Assembly (NCBI GenBank): GCA_024688885.1
Contig: JAILDV010000044.1
Coordinates: 1-48,107 of the forward strand
Direction: 5' to 3'
DNA length: 48,107 nucleotides
Source of the DNA: Bacteroidaceae bacterium
Lineage (GTDB): Bacteria; Bacteroidota; Bacteroidia; Bacteroidales; Bacteroidaceae
The position numbers were made by a program, and so were the translations under genes. The first letter of the stretch is position 1; each line of letters starts with the position of its first letter. Under the pieces are notes generated by a model that searched no databases, had not been told where the DNA came from, and was given only the letters and a program-made list of their open reading frames with translations. Positions 17,132 through 25,873 of the stretch are shown here, piece by piece.

Positions 17132-17581
17132 ATGAAACGAAACATGCTTTTGTGGGCAACATTCCTGATTGTTGTAAGCCCACTCCTCTTTACCAACTGT
17201 AGTAATGACCCTGAGATGGACGCAGTTCCTCCTGTATTCAAGGAAGTGGTGATTAACCCCACAACTGTACAAGCGGGAAAGTCTGTGAATGCCACACTCA
17301 AAATCCAGTCGATGGGTAAATCATGGTATAAAGTCAAATACTCATGGATGCTTGCCAACTATGCCACGGATCCTGTCTATTCCATCAAGGGGGAAGGCTC
17401 GTCTTTGGAGATGAAGGAACCCACCTTTACAATCCCAATACCAAGTGAGGCACCTACTGGTAGATACACACTAAGAATCACCCAGATAACAGTGGAGGCG
17501 TCAACCCTTTTTGGCAACGGCAGCCCCTTTGGAGCTTCCTCCATCGAAAGCAACAGCGCCAACCTCACTGTAACTGAATAA
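17132..17581 (+). CDS. Putative lipoprotein, Ig-like fold
   Basis: This 149-residue protein has a lipoprotein signal: a basic start, a hydrophobic stretch and the lipobox LFTNC with Cys at residue 23. It is therefore likely anchored in the inner or outer membrane. The mature part is a single beta-rich domain (VINPTTVQAGKSVNATLKI and later APTGRYTLRITQITVEA), in the style of Ig-like or CARDB domains. It is first in a group with GH51 (44 bases downstream) and a CE2-like esterase, so it may help bind or present arabinoxylan. No specific family is recognised. Confidence 0.75.
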   Translation: MKRNMLLWATFLIVVSPLLFTNCSNDPEMDAVPPVFKEVVINPTTVQAGKSVNATLKIQSMGKSWYKVKYSWMLANYATDPVYSIKGEGSSLEMKEPTFTIPIPSEAPTGRYTLRITQITVEASTLFGNGSPFGASSIESNSANLTVTE

Positions 17582-17625
17582 AGAATAACGACACACTCCC
17601 ACTGATTAACTAATTATTAACCTAT

Positions 17626-20094
17626 ATGAAACATCTTTTCCTGACTGCATCATTGGCTGTGGCATCGCTGTCGGCATTAGCCAACCATCCTGATTCTGTG
17701 TGGGTACGCCCCGAAGTGAAAAATGGCACACGCAGCATGCAGATTGCCTATTCCATCGACAAACAACATTGGACACATGTGAATTGTAGCCTCTTCGAGA
17801 GTGACTACGGCACATGGGGCAACGAGAAGAAGCTCTACCACCCTGTCCTCTCCTACGATGGAAAGACCTATCGTGCCGTATTTATTCCCAACCTCAAGAA
17901 TGGGCAGATGGGTGTGACCGAATCGGAAGATTTCGCCCTTTGGAAGCCACAAGACTACCCTTATGTGGCAGAGAACGAGTTTCCAAACATTGTGGCGAAG
18001 CAGGAGAAGGCTTCTCAAGACAACATCATCCGCATCCCTTATGCAGGATTGCAAAACCTATTCAACAAGCAGATGCTTGCCAATCAGAACAACGCATGGG
18101 AGCGTGACGACTTCTTGGGCGCAACCGATGTGTTGAAGACCGCCAAAAGCATCAACGCCACTCTCAAGGTGAACATGAATGACGTGAAAGACATTTCACC
18201 CGACCTCATGGGCATCTTCTTTGAGGACATCAGTTACGCTGCCGATGGAGGTCTCTATGCGGAGCTCATCCAGAACCGAGATTTCGAATACACCGCTGAC
18301 GACCATCGTGGTTGGGACGCCAAAACCGCATGGAAACTGGAAGGAGAAGGCACCACATGGACCATCGAGACGCAAGCACCCATCCACAAGAACAACGCCC
18401 ACTACGCTGTACTCAAAACCACAACACCTGGAGCAAAACTCATCAACGAGGGTTGGGATGGCATACCCCTTCAGAAAGGCAAGAAATATGATTTCAGCCT
18501 CTTCACCAAGGGAGCCGGTCCACTCCGTGTTTCATTGGTTGACGGCAAGACCATCATCGCATCAAAGACCTTCAAGGCAACAAAAGAATGGCGTCAGCAA
18601 AAGGTTGTTTTAACCGCCTTACAATCAGCCGACAAGGCAAGTCTTGTGATAGAGCCACTTGAAGCCAGTAACATTCATCTGGACTTTATCTCCCTCTTTC
18701 CTCAAGAGACCTTCAAAGGTCACCCTAACGGACTGCGCAAAGACCTTGCCGAAGTGATTGCCGACCTTAAACCACGCTTTGTCCGTTTTCCAGGAGGATG
18801 TGCCACACATGGTCAAGGCATCGACAACATCTACCACTGGCAAGCCACTGTGAGAGAACTTTGGGAACGCCAACCCGACATGAACATCTGGAGCTACCAC
18901 CAAACACGTGGATTGGGTTTCCATGAATATTTCCAATTCTGTGAAGACATAGGAGCAGAACCACTTCCCGTACTGGCGGCATGTGTTCCTTGCCAGAACT
19001 CTTGGAAAGGAGGAGCAGGTCAACAGGGTGGTCTTCCTTTTGAGGCAGACCTGAAAGGCAAGCCATCGCCTTACACATACATGGGCAAACCACTCACGAT
19101 GGAGAGTTATTTGCAAGAACTCCTTGACCTCATCGAATGGGCAAATGGTGATGCCAAAACATCAGAACTCGCCCAAATCCGCGCGAAGGCAGGTCACCCC
19201 AAACCTTTCAACTTAAAATATTTAGGTATCGGAAATGAAGACCTCATCAGCGACACATTCCTGAAGCGCTACCATTTCCTCATTGAGGGCATCCAGAAGG
19301 TTCATCCCGAAATCACCATCATAGGAACAGTCGGTCCTTTTTGGGAAGGAAGTGACTACGAATATGGTTGGAGAGAAGCAAAAGCCAAGAACATCCCCAT
19401 CGTGGATGAGCACTACTACAACTCCATCAACTGGTATTTCCATCATCGCGACTACTATGACAACTATGACCGCCAAGGCACCAAGGTGTATCTGGGAGAA
19501 TGGGCATCCAAGGGCAACAATGTCATCAATGCACTGATGGAGGCAGCCTACCTTGCCAACGTGGAACGAAACGCCGACGTGGTGGTGATGTCCTCCTATG
19601 CACCCTTGCTCGCCAAAGAAGGACACACCAGCTGGAATCCAGACCTCATCTACTTCAACAACAAAGAAGTGAAGCCAACAGCCAACTATTTCGTACAACG
19701 GGCTTATGGACAGAACGCAGGCGACAAGTATGTGTATTCAGACCTTCAGGCATCTTACACCTCCACTGACGGCAAGCTCACTTTACAGAGCGACCGTTTG
19801 ACGGAATATATCGACAAGTCTGTAGTCATCGACAGCCGCACAGGCGACCTCATCATCAAGGTGGTCAGCCTCCTTCCCAAAGAGACAGACCTCAACATCG
19901 CTTTGGGAGAGGAAACACTGAAAGGCTATGACACCATGGCAGATTTCACAGTGATGGCTGGTGACGTCAATCCCAAGGGTGAACGTGACTGGAAAACGAA
20001 CGAAACCAAGACAATCACTGTCGGCAACACATTCGATACAAAAATACCTGCCAACTCCTTCTCCATTATCAGAATCAAAAAGAACAAAAAATAA
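17626..20094 (+). CDS. GH51 alpha-L-arabinofuranosidase, secreted
   Basis: This 822-residue protein has a signal peptide (about residues 1-19). Residues 24-115 are an N-terminal module with repeated short motifs such as MQIAYSIDKQHWTHV, resembling a piece of a five-bladed propeller. The GH51 enzyme begins at about 180 (SPDLMGIFFEDISYAADGGLYAELIQNRDFEY). It continues with a carbohydrate-binding insert and the catalytic barrel (RFVRFPGGCATHG). The acid/base motif is LGIGNED, with E538. The nucleophile is E625 in YLGEWAS. The C-terminal beta domain ends in NSFSIIRIK. It should release arabinose from arabinoxylan or arabinan. It is co-transcribed with the lipoprotein before it and the esterase six bases after it. 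Confidence 0.94.
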   Translation: MKHLFLTASLAVASLSALANHPDSVWVRPEVKNGTRSMQIAYSIDKQHWTHVNCSLFESDYGTWGNEKKLYHPVLSYDGKTYRAVFIPNLKNGQMGVTESEDFALWKPQDYPYVAENEFPNIVAKQEKASQDNIIRIPYAGLQNLFNKQMLANQNNAWERDDFLGATDVLKTAKSINATLKVNMNDVKDISPDLMGIFFEDISYAADGGLYAELIQNRDFEYTADDHRGWDAKTAWKLEGEGTTWTIETQAPIHKNNAHYAVLKTTTPGAKLINEGWDGIPLQKGKKYDFSLFTKGAGPLRVSLVDGKTIIASKTFKATKEWRQQKVVLTALQSADKASLVIEPLEASNIHLDFISLFPQETFKGHPNGLRKDLAEVIADLKPRFVRFPGGCATHGQGIDNIYHWQATVRELWERQPDMNIWSYHQTRGLGFHEYFQFCEDIGAEPLPVLAACVPCQNSWKGGAGQQGGLPFEADLKGKPSPYTYMGKPLTMESYLQELLDLIEWANGDAKTSELAQIRAKAGHPKPFNLKYLGIGNEDLISDTFLKRYHFLIEGIQKVHPEITIIGTVGPFWEGSDYEYGWREAKAKNIPIVDEHYYNSINWYFHHRDYYDNYDRQGTKVYLGEWASKGNNVINALMEAAYLANVERNADVVVMSSYAPLLAKEGHTSWNPDLIYFNNKEVKPTANYFVQRAYGQNAGDKYVYSDLQASYTSTDGKLTLQSDRLTEYIDKSVVIDSRTGDLIIKVVSLLPKETDLNIALGEETLKGYDTMADFTVMAGDVNPKGERDWKTNETKTITVGNTFDTKIPANSFSIIRIKKNKK

Positions 20095-20100
20095 ATTGTC

Positions 20101-21216
20101 ATGAAACAATCTTTCATTGTAGCTTTCTTTGCCATGTTTTCACTTTTCACCACTCAGTGTGCTCACTCTCAAGAGAAGAGATCCTCTCAAGGGAAAAGCA
20201 CCGACATGACACTGTTCCATCCAAGCGACACTAACATCCAATACATTGGGCGCATTGAGGATTCTGACCCTGACCACATCGTGTTCACCTATCCTGGTGT
20301 ACAGATACGAACAGGATTCACAGGTACAGCACTCGACATGATGTGCAAACTCCACAGTGGCTACTTCATGGCAGAGATTGACGGGGGCGAACCTTTCAAG
20401 ATTTCATTCATCGGCAACACCATCGTATCCCTTGCAAGAGATTTGTCAGCAGGCACCCATCAAGCCGTCATCACCTACATAGGTGAAGGATATGAGAACG
20501 TACCGGAGTTTCATGGTTTCTTCGTGAAGAACGGAGAAAAACTTGTACCAGCCACTCCCCTTCCTCAACGCAAGATAGAGTTTATCGGCAATTCCATCAC
20601 TTGTGGCTATGGAATCGAAGCCAATTCCGAAGCAGAACACTACGAGGAAAAAACTGCCAATTACTACTATACTTATGCCGCCCGAACGGCACGTAACCTC
20701 AATGCACAGGCAGTTGTGGTGGCTCGTAGTGGCATTGGCGTGTATCGAAGCTACAATGGTCCAAAAACGGGTGACAAGGTGAACATGAACACAGAGTACC
20801 CCTATACATTATTATATAATGACCAATACAAGTGGGACTTCTCTCGCTACACCCCCGATTTGGTGTGCATCAACCTTGGCACTAACGACACTTCCACTCA
20901 AGGAGCAGACTCTCTCTTGCTGCTCAATGGTTTCAAGAACCTCTACCGCCAAGTTCGTTCTCACTATCCCCAAGCAAAGATTGTACTCCTTTGTGGCTGC
21001 ATGATGTCTGGTGACCAACTCCGCTCTGCACAACAGGCGATGAACACCACCACAGAATATGCACATCAACAAGGAGACAAAGAAGTCTATCGTTTCGACT
21101 TCACCCCTCACGATGGTTCTCTTGGATATGGAGCCGACTGGCATCCTTCCATGCGTCAACACGAAAAGATGGCTAACGAACTCACCCCATTCCTGAAGAA
21201 ACTCATGAACTGGTAA
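20101..21216 (+). CDS. SGNH-type carbohydrate esterase, CE2-like
   Basis: This 371-residue protein has an N-terminal signal (cleavage or lipobox near TTQCAHSQ, Cys at residue 20). A beta-sandwich domain covers about residues 35-150, and an SGNH hydrolase follows: block I FIGNSITCGYG with S165, block III LGTNDTS, and the catalytic D346-x-H348 in ADWHPS. A jelly-roll followed by an SGNH domain is the arrangement of CE2 acetyl esterases, which deacetylate xylan or glucomannan. Only six bases separate it from the GH51 gene. The pair could remove arabinose and acetyl groups from xylan. The absence of a nearby SusC/SusD pair means this is not a full polysaccharide utilization locus. Confidence 0.88.
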   Translation: MKQSFIVAFFAMFSLFTTQCAHSQEKRSSQGKSTDMTLFHPSDTNIQYIGRIEDSDPDHIVFTYPGVQIRTGFTGTALDMMCKLHSGYFMAEIDGGEPFKISFIGNTIVSLARDLSAGTHQAVITYIGEGYENVPEFHGFFVKNGEKLVPATPLPQRKIEFIGNSITCGYGIEANSEAEHYEEKTANYYYTYAARTARNLNAQAVVVARSGIGVYRSYNGPKTGDKVNMNTEYPYTLLYNDQYKWDFSRYTPDLVCINLGTNDTSTQGADSLLLLNGFKNLYRQVRSHYPQAKIVLLCGCMMSGDQLRSAQQAMNTTTEYAHQQGDKEVYRFDFTPHDGSLGYGADWHPSMRQHEKMANELTPFLKKLMNW

Positions 21217-21264
21217 TCATCACCCATATCCATACGGCTGCATGTCCGTTCACATCGCCAATTT

Positions 21265-22512
21265 CTATTCGTAGCGAAGGGTTTCTGAAGGCTTTCCGAT
21301 ACTGATGAGGTGAGAACTTCCCCAAATGACAAGTGCGGAGATGAGAAATGTCACTGCATTGACAGCAAAAATGAGCCACCAGTTGAATTGGATGGGCACA
21401 GAGTCAATGTAATAGACGGTGGCATCTAATGAAATGAGGTGAAAGCGTTGCTGAATCCAACAAAGAAGCAAGCCGGACACATTGCCCCACAGCAACCCTT
21501 GCCCCACCAGCATAAGACTGAACTGGATGAATATCTTTCTGACTGAAACGTTGGTCGCACCCAACACTTTCAGTGTACCAATCATGTTGACCCGTTCAAG
21601 CATGATGATGAGCAACCCGCTAACTACGGTGAAGGCACTCACCAATATCATCAGCACAAGTATCATCAGAACATTCATGTCAAGCACGGACAGCCATGCG
21701 AATGTGTGTCCTGCAATGTCCTTGATGCTGAACACACCATAAGTGACGCCATTACGGTCTGTACCTTGATGGATGAACTGAAGTCGCTGCGTCAACTCAT
21801 CCACTTTGTCGAAATTGTTGACCGTCACTTCCAATCCAGACGACATCTCTTCATCCCATGAATTCAGTTTGCGGACGGTGTAGATGTCTGTGATAACATA
21901 GTTTTTGTCATAGTCATTCATGTTGGTGGCAAAAACACCCGCAACCTTGAAGCGACGTGCCCGCATGGATTCCTCTCCCATGAAGTAGGCAAATATCTTG
22001 TCACCCACTTTCACACCAAGGTCACCTGCCACTTTCTCTGAAAGAAGTATTTCGTTGCTGCCTTCTTTGGCAGAGAACTTAGGCATCTTCCCTTCTTTCA
22101 GACTGTTTTGGAAAAACGAAAGGTCGTAATCTTCTCCAACACCCTTGAAAGTCAGCCCACGGAAGTTCTCCTCCGTCTTCAAAATGCCAATTTTCGTGGC
22201 AAACTTCTGGATGTGCCCGACACCCTGCACTTTCTTCACTTTCCGTATCAGTGTGTCGTTGGTAAGCACAGGCAACATTTCGTAATTCTGATTCTGCGTC
22301 AGACTCAACACCTGAATGTGACTGCCGAATCCTATGACCTTGGAACTCACTTCATGCTTGAAGCCCAACACAACAGCAAGACTCACCAGCATCACTGCCA
22401 CACCAATTGCCACACCAAGCATCGCTATACGAATAGCAGGACGGGAAAACCTTTCCCCGTCCTCTGCCTTGTCCGCATAAATACGCTTTGCTATGAAAAG
22501 TTCAAAACTCAA
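21265..22512 (-). CDS. LolC/LolE-type ABC transporter permease
   Basis: This 415-residue inner-membrane protein of the FtsX/MacB/LolC-E family has one N-terminal transmembrane helix (IRIAMLGVAIGVAVMLVSLAVVLGF). A large periplasmic domain covers about residues 50-265. Three helices follow (LSVLDMNVLMILVLMILVS and two more), ending in a short tail. In Gram-negative bacteria this family extracts lipoproteins from the inner membrane for transfer to LolA. The ATPase is encoded elsewhere. It lies 42 bases after the aminotransferase on the same strand and is probably co-transcribed. It is convergent with the CE2 gene, with no clear terminator in the 48-base spacer. Confidence 0.88.
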   Translation of the reverse strand: MSFELFIAKRIYADKAEDGERFSRPAIRIAMLGVAIGVAVMLVSLAVVLGFKHEVSSKVIGFGSHIQVLSLTQNQNYEMLPVLTNDTLIRKVKKVQGVGHIQKFATKIGILKTEENFRGLTFKGVGEDYDLSFFQNSLKEGKMPKFSAKEGSNEILLSEKVAGDLGVKVGDKIFAYFMGEESMRARRFKVAGVFATNMNDYDKNYVITDIYTVRKLNSWDEEMSSGLEVTVNNFDKVDELTQRLQFIHQGTDRNGVTYGVFSIKDIAGHTFAWLSVLDMNVLMILVLMILVSAFTVVSGLLIIMLERVNMIGTLKVLGATNVSVRKIFIQFSLMLVGQGLLWGNVSGLLLCWIQQRFHLISLDATVYYIDSVPIQFNWWLIFAVNAVTFLISALVIWGSSHLISIGKPSETLRYE

Positions 22513-22554
22513 AATTGAGAATTGATAAGTGAATTGTTAATTATGAATGTTGAA

Positions 22555-23757
22555 TCAAGAAATAACTCTTCCCGGATAAGTCTCCAATGCTTTTCTCAAA
22601 ACGAAGAGAGCCCTCACAAGGTCTTCTTTTTTCAGAACGTAGGCAATACGCACCTCATTCTTTCCAGCACCAGGTGTGGTGTAGAAGCCTGCTGCAGGAG
22701 CCATCATCACCGTCTCACCTTCATAATTGAAATCAGAAAGGCACCAAGCACAGAACTTCTCACAATCGTCAACCGGCAGGCGAGCAACCGTGTAGAATGC
22801 ACCCATAGGGATAGGAGAATAAACACCAGGGATACGGTTCAAACCATCGATGAGACATTTGCGTCGTTCCACATATTCATCGTAGATGTCACGGCTATAC
22901 TCCTCTGGTGCATCAAGACTTGCCTCTGCAGCAATCTGTCCAATGAGTGGTGGAGAAAGACGAGCCTGACAGAACTTCATCACTGCCTTACGAATTTCCT
23001 CATTCTTCGTGATGAGCGCACCGATACGGATGCCACACTCACTGTATCGCTTTGAAACGGAGTCAATCAGCACCACATTCTGCTCGATGCCCTCGAGGTG
23101 ACAAGCGGAAATGTAGGGAGAACCTGTGTAGATGAACTCACGATACACCTCATCGGAGAAGAGATACAAATCATATTTCTTCACAAGGTCTCGAATCTGG
23201 TTCATCTCACGACGTGTATAGAGATAACCTGTGGGGTTGTTGGGGTTGCATATCAGAATAGCACGAGTGCGCTCATTGATGAGCTCCTCAAATTTCTCCA
23301 CTTTGGGAAGTGAGAAGCCCTCATCAATAGTGGTGGCAATGGTACGGATGACCGCACCTGCTGAGATGGCAAAAGCCATATAGTTTGCATATGCTGGCTC
23401 TGGCACAATAATCTCATCGCCAGGATTGAGGCAAGCCAAAAACGAGAACAACACAGCTTCCGAACCACCACTGGTGATGATGATGTCATCTGCCGTAAGG
23501 TTGATGTCATATTTCGCATAATAATTCACCAACTTCTCACGATAGCTGCGATAGCCCTGTGAGGGGCTGTACTCCAGAATCTTGCGGTCGATGTTCTTGA
23601 TGGCATCAAGTGCCACCTGCGGTGTGGGCAGGTCTGGTTGTCCAATGTTCAGATGATAGACTTTCACACCACGCTTCTTGGCTGCTTCTGCCAAAGGTGC
23701 CAATTTACGGATAGGCGAACTTGGCATCTCCGTTCCTCGTATGGATATTTTGGGCAT
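22555..23757 (-). CDS. PLP-dependent class I/II aminotransferase
   Basis: This 400-residue fold-type I enzyme resembles aspartate or aromatic aminotransferases. The visible residues are the SGGSEAV cofactor loop (about 96-102), the NPNNPTG motif (171-177), D202 in SDEVYREF, and the Schiff-base lysine K236 in SVSKRYS. The arginine for the substrate carboxylate falls in the C-terminal domain. The start at 23757 (MPKISIRGTEMPSSPIRKL) is chosen because the longer frame up to 23811 would begin inside the -7 element at 23809-23816. The exact amino acid substrate cannot be told from the sequence. It is followed by a LolC/E-type permease in the same direction. Confidence 0.9.
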   Translation of the reverse strand: MPKISIRGTEMPSSPIRKLAPLAEAAKKRGVKVYHLNIGQPDLPTPQVALDAIKNIDRKILEYSPSQGYRSYREKLVNYYAKYDINLTADDIIITSGGSEAVLFSFLACLNPGDEIIVPEPAYANYMAFAISAGAVIRTIATTIDEGFSLPKVEKFEELINERTRAILICNPNNPTGYLYTRREMNQIRDLVKKYDLYLFSDEVYREFIYTGSPYISACHLEGIEQNVVLIDSVSKRYSECGIRIGALITKNEEIRKAVMKFCQARLSPPLIGQIAAEASLDAPEEYSRDIYDEYVERRKCLIDGLNRIPGVYSPIPMGAFYTVARLPVDDCEKFCAWCLSDFNYEGETVMMAPAAGFYTTPGAGKNEVRIAYVLKKEDLVRALFVLRKALETYPGRVIS

Positions 23758-23808
23758 CTCTAAAAGATATAAAATGATTTTACCTCTGAAAAAATTACAA
23801 TAATCGTG

Positions 23809-23816
23809 CAAAGGTA
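23809..23816 (-). promoter_or_regulatory. -7 element for the aminotransferase gene
   Basis: TACCTTTG on the minus strand, followed by CACGATTATTG, lies 51 bases before the start at 23757. Confidence 0.6.
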
Positions 23817-23910
23817 GTGATTATTTTTCAATTAACTATCAGAACGCCCCTTTTATTTTCAGAGAAGAGGACTAAATGGGCACTTTTACCAATGGGCACA
23901 ATAGAAGAAA

Positions 23911-25830
23911 TCACAACGGCAGGGTGAGGACAAACCGGGCACCCTCTTTGTAGGATGAATCGAGGATGAAAGTACCACCCATCAACTCTGCCCCCCTACG
24001 GATGAGTGTAAGTCCGATGCCCAGTCCTTCACTGTAATAGTCGAGTTTAAGGAATGGGATGAAGACACGCTGGGCATCCTCTTCTGCAATACCGATACCT
24101 GTGTCGGTCACAATGAACTGGACATTCCGTTCATCCTTCAATCGGCACTCCATGGTGATGCTTCCCTGCTTAGTAAACTGATTGGCATTGTCAAGCATTT
24201 GCCGCAACATCTTCGGTAAGGCATCTGCGATGGCAGGAACTGTCAGTGAATCGGGCACTGAAGTCACGTAGTTAATCTTGACTGTATCTGGACATTTCAC
24301 CCTGACACCGCTGATAATCTTACGGCAAAGATCATTGCATGCGAACATTATGTTTTTCGGCACACTCGTCGTACTCTCCAAGAATGAAGCCGTAATCAAT
24401 TTGTCAACAATTCCCTTGATATTTAGAGAGTTCTCTTGCATAGCATCAAGAATGGTCTCCATCTCTTCTTCAGGAATCTCTTGATGTCCCATACGAAGCA
24501 CCTGTGAAAAACCGATGATGATATTAAGAGGAGTGCGCACCTGATGAGTCAAGTCCTGCATGAAGGCAGTCTTTTTCTCCAGTGCCACCTGTGCCTGCTG
24601 GTTGGCTTGGTCGAGTGCATCATTCCGTTTCTGTATCTCGGCATTCATCTGATGAATGTCCTGAATGTAGCCGGAGATGTATTGCTGCATGGTGCCGAAC
24701 ATGTTCTGTAACTGACCCACAGGGTCTATACGATCACTATGCGGCATCCTATCATCAAAATTACCTGCAGCGATATGGGTTGCCTGTATGGCCAATTGAT
24801 TGACTGGTTCTATAGCCTTATTCACTATCTTCCAACACATAAAGAACAACAGCAACAAGCCAAAGACTATGATGGCGAGGACGATGTAGAAGAGTCGGTT
24901 GTAACCTCGGAAAATCTCACTCTCCGGGTAGATGATGGCAAGACTCCACCCTGTTTGTGTCAACTGGCGATAGAACACATAACATGGCTCGTCGTCAAAA
25001 AGCATTTGACGCACACCCTCATGTCCCTCAATCATATCGGTGCCAAGCGCAATGAGGTCGGCATCAAGGTCGGGGTCTGTGTCTGAGAAAATGGTTTGAG
25101 ATACCAGTTTGGTGGTGTCAGGATGAATGTAATAGGTACCAGTACTGCCAAGCATGATGCAAAACGAACGTTCTGAAGGCATCTTCTCCATGATTGTCTG
25201 AGAAAGCCACTTAACAGAGAGGTCGGTAGAAATAACGCCGATGTACTGACCATTGTCATCAAGCAACGGACGACAATAAGATGTAATCATCTCACGTTCC
25301 TTACTTACCTCTTCTTCCACATAATAATCGAAGAAAGGATCCACCCAACATGGCTTGTTACGTTGTTTGGGCGTCGTGTACCATTCCATGTCGTAGTAGC
25401 GGAATTCTTCGTCACCCACCTGTTCCGTCACCACGGTGGCACCCTCATGGTGGGAATAAACGGAATAGTACTTACCTTTTTCTTGGAAGAAATTAGGTTC
25501 GAATGCGATGGAGCAGCCATTGAATATCGGGTTCTGCTTAATCATACGGTGAGAATAAGCTTCGATTGAGTCAGGCTGCAGATGAGTTCGGACAAGCCAT
25601 TCGGTATTATTGGTGGCAATCTCCACCTCATTCAGATATTCCGTCACACGCAGCACCGTATTGTTCAGCACCTGGGTTGCCCTTTGCATGGCATCCTGAC
25701 GCACATACTCACGGGTCTTGAAATAGAGAAATCCGAGAGATATGACGAAGATGATGACAGTAAAGGACATTATCAAGAGACCAAGTCTCAATGATAGTGA
25801 ATGCCGTATGTATGTGATTGGATTTTTCAT
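23911..25830 (-). CDS. Membrane sensor histidine kinase, Cache-HAMP-HisKA-HATPase
   Basis: The order in this 639-residue kinase is transmembrane helix 1 (about 12-34), a periplasmic double-Cache-like sensor (about 35-305), helix 2 (about 312-335), HAMP (about 336-390), a coiled coil, HisKA with phospho-acceptor H429 in DLTHQVRTPLN, and HATPase. The HATPase motifs are DNANQFTK (N box), DTGIGIAEED (G1) and GLGIGLTLIRRGAELMGG (G2). The start at 25830 (MKNPITYIRHS) is chosen because the longer frame above it runs through the preceding gene and gives unnatural sequence. It has no receiver domain and no response regulator is adjacent. It is the last gene of a minus-strand trio with a kinase-like partner 43 bases upstream and an NMT1-type binding protein. 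The ligand is unknown. Confidence 0.93.
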   Translation of the reverse strand: MKNPITYIRHSLSLRLGLLIMSFTVIIFVISLGFLYFKTREYVRQDAMQRATQVLNNTVLRVTEYLNEVEIATNNTEWLVRTHLQPDSIEAYSHRMIKQNPIFNGCSIAFEPNFFQEKGKYYSVYSHHEGATVVTEQVGDEEFRYYDMEWYTTPKQRNKPCWVDPFFDYYVEEEVSKEREMITSYCRPLLDDNGQYIGVISTDLSVKWLSQTIMEKMPSERSFCIMLGSTGTYYIHPDTTKLVSQTIFSDTDPDLDADLIALGTDMIEGHEGVRQMLFDDEPCYVFYRQLTQTGWSLAIIYPESEIFRGYNRLFYIVLAIIVFGLLLLFFMCWKIVNKAIEPVNQLAIQATHIAAGNFDDRMPHSDRIDPVGQLQNMFGTMQQYISGYIQDIHQMNAEIQKRNDALDQANQQAQVALEKKTAFMQDLTHQVRTPLNIIIGFSQVLRMGHQEIPEEEMETILDAMQENSLNIKGIVDKLITASFLESTTSVPKNIMFACNDLCRKIISGVRVKCPDTVKINYVTSVPDSLTVPAIADALPKMLRQMLDNANQFTKQGSITMECRLKDERNVQFIVTDTGIGIAEEDAQRVFIPFLKLDYYSEGLGIGLTLIRRGAELMGGTFILDSSYKEGARFVLTLPL

Positions 25831-25873
25831 CTGGCTTTGTCTTTTACGTTCTTGAAAGGCTTGACTCCGCAAG

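Noticed and set aside
17132-21216. Complete polysaccharide utilization locus
   Set aside because: Only a lipoprotein, GH51 and a CE2-like esterase are present. No SusC/SusD pair or regulator is seen in the neighbourhood.
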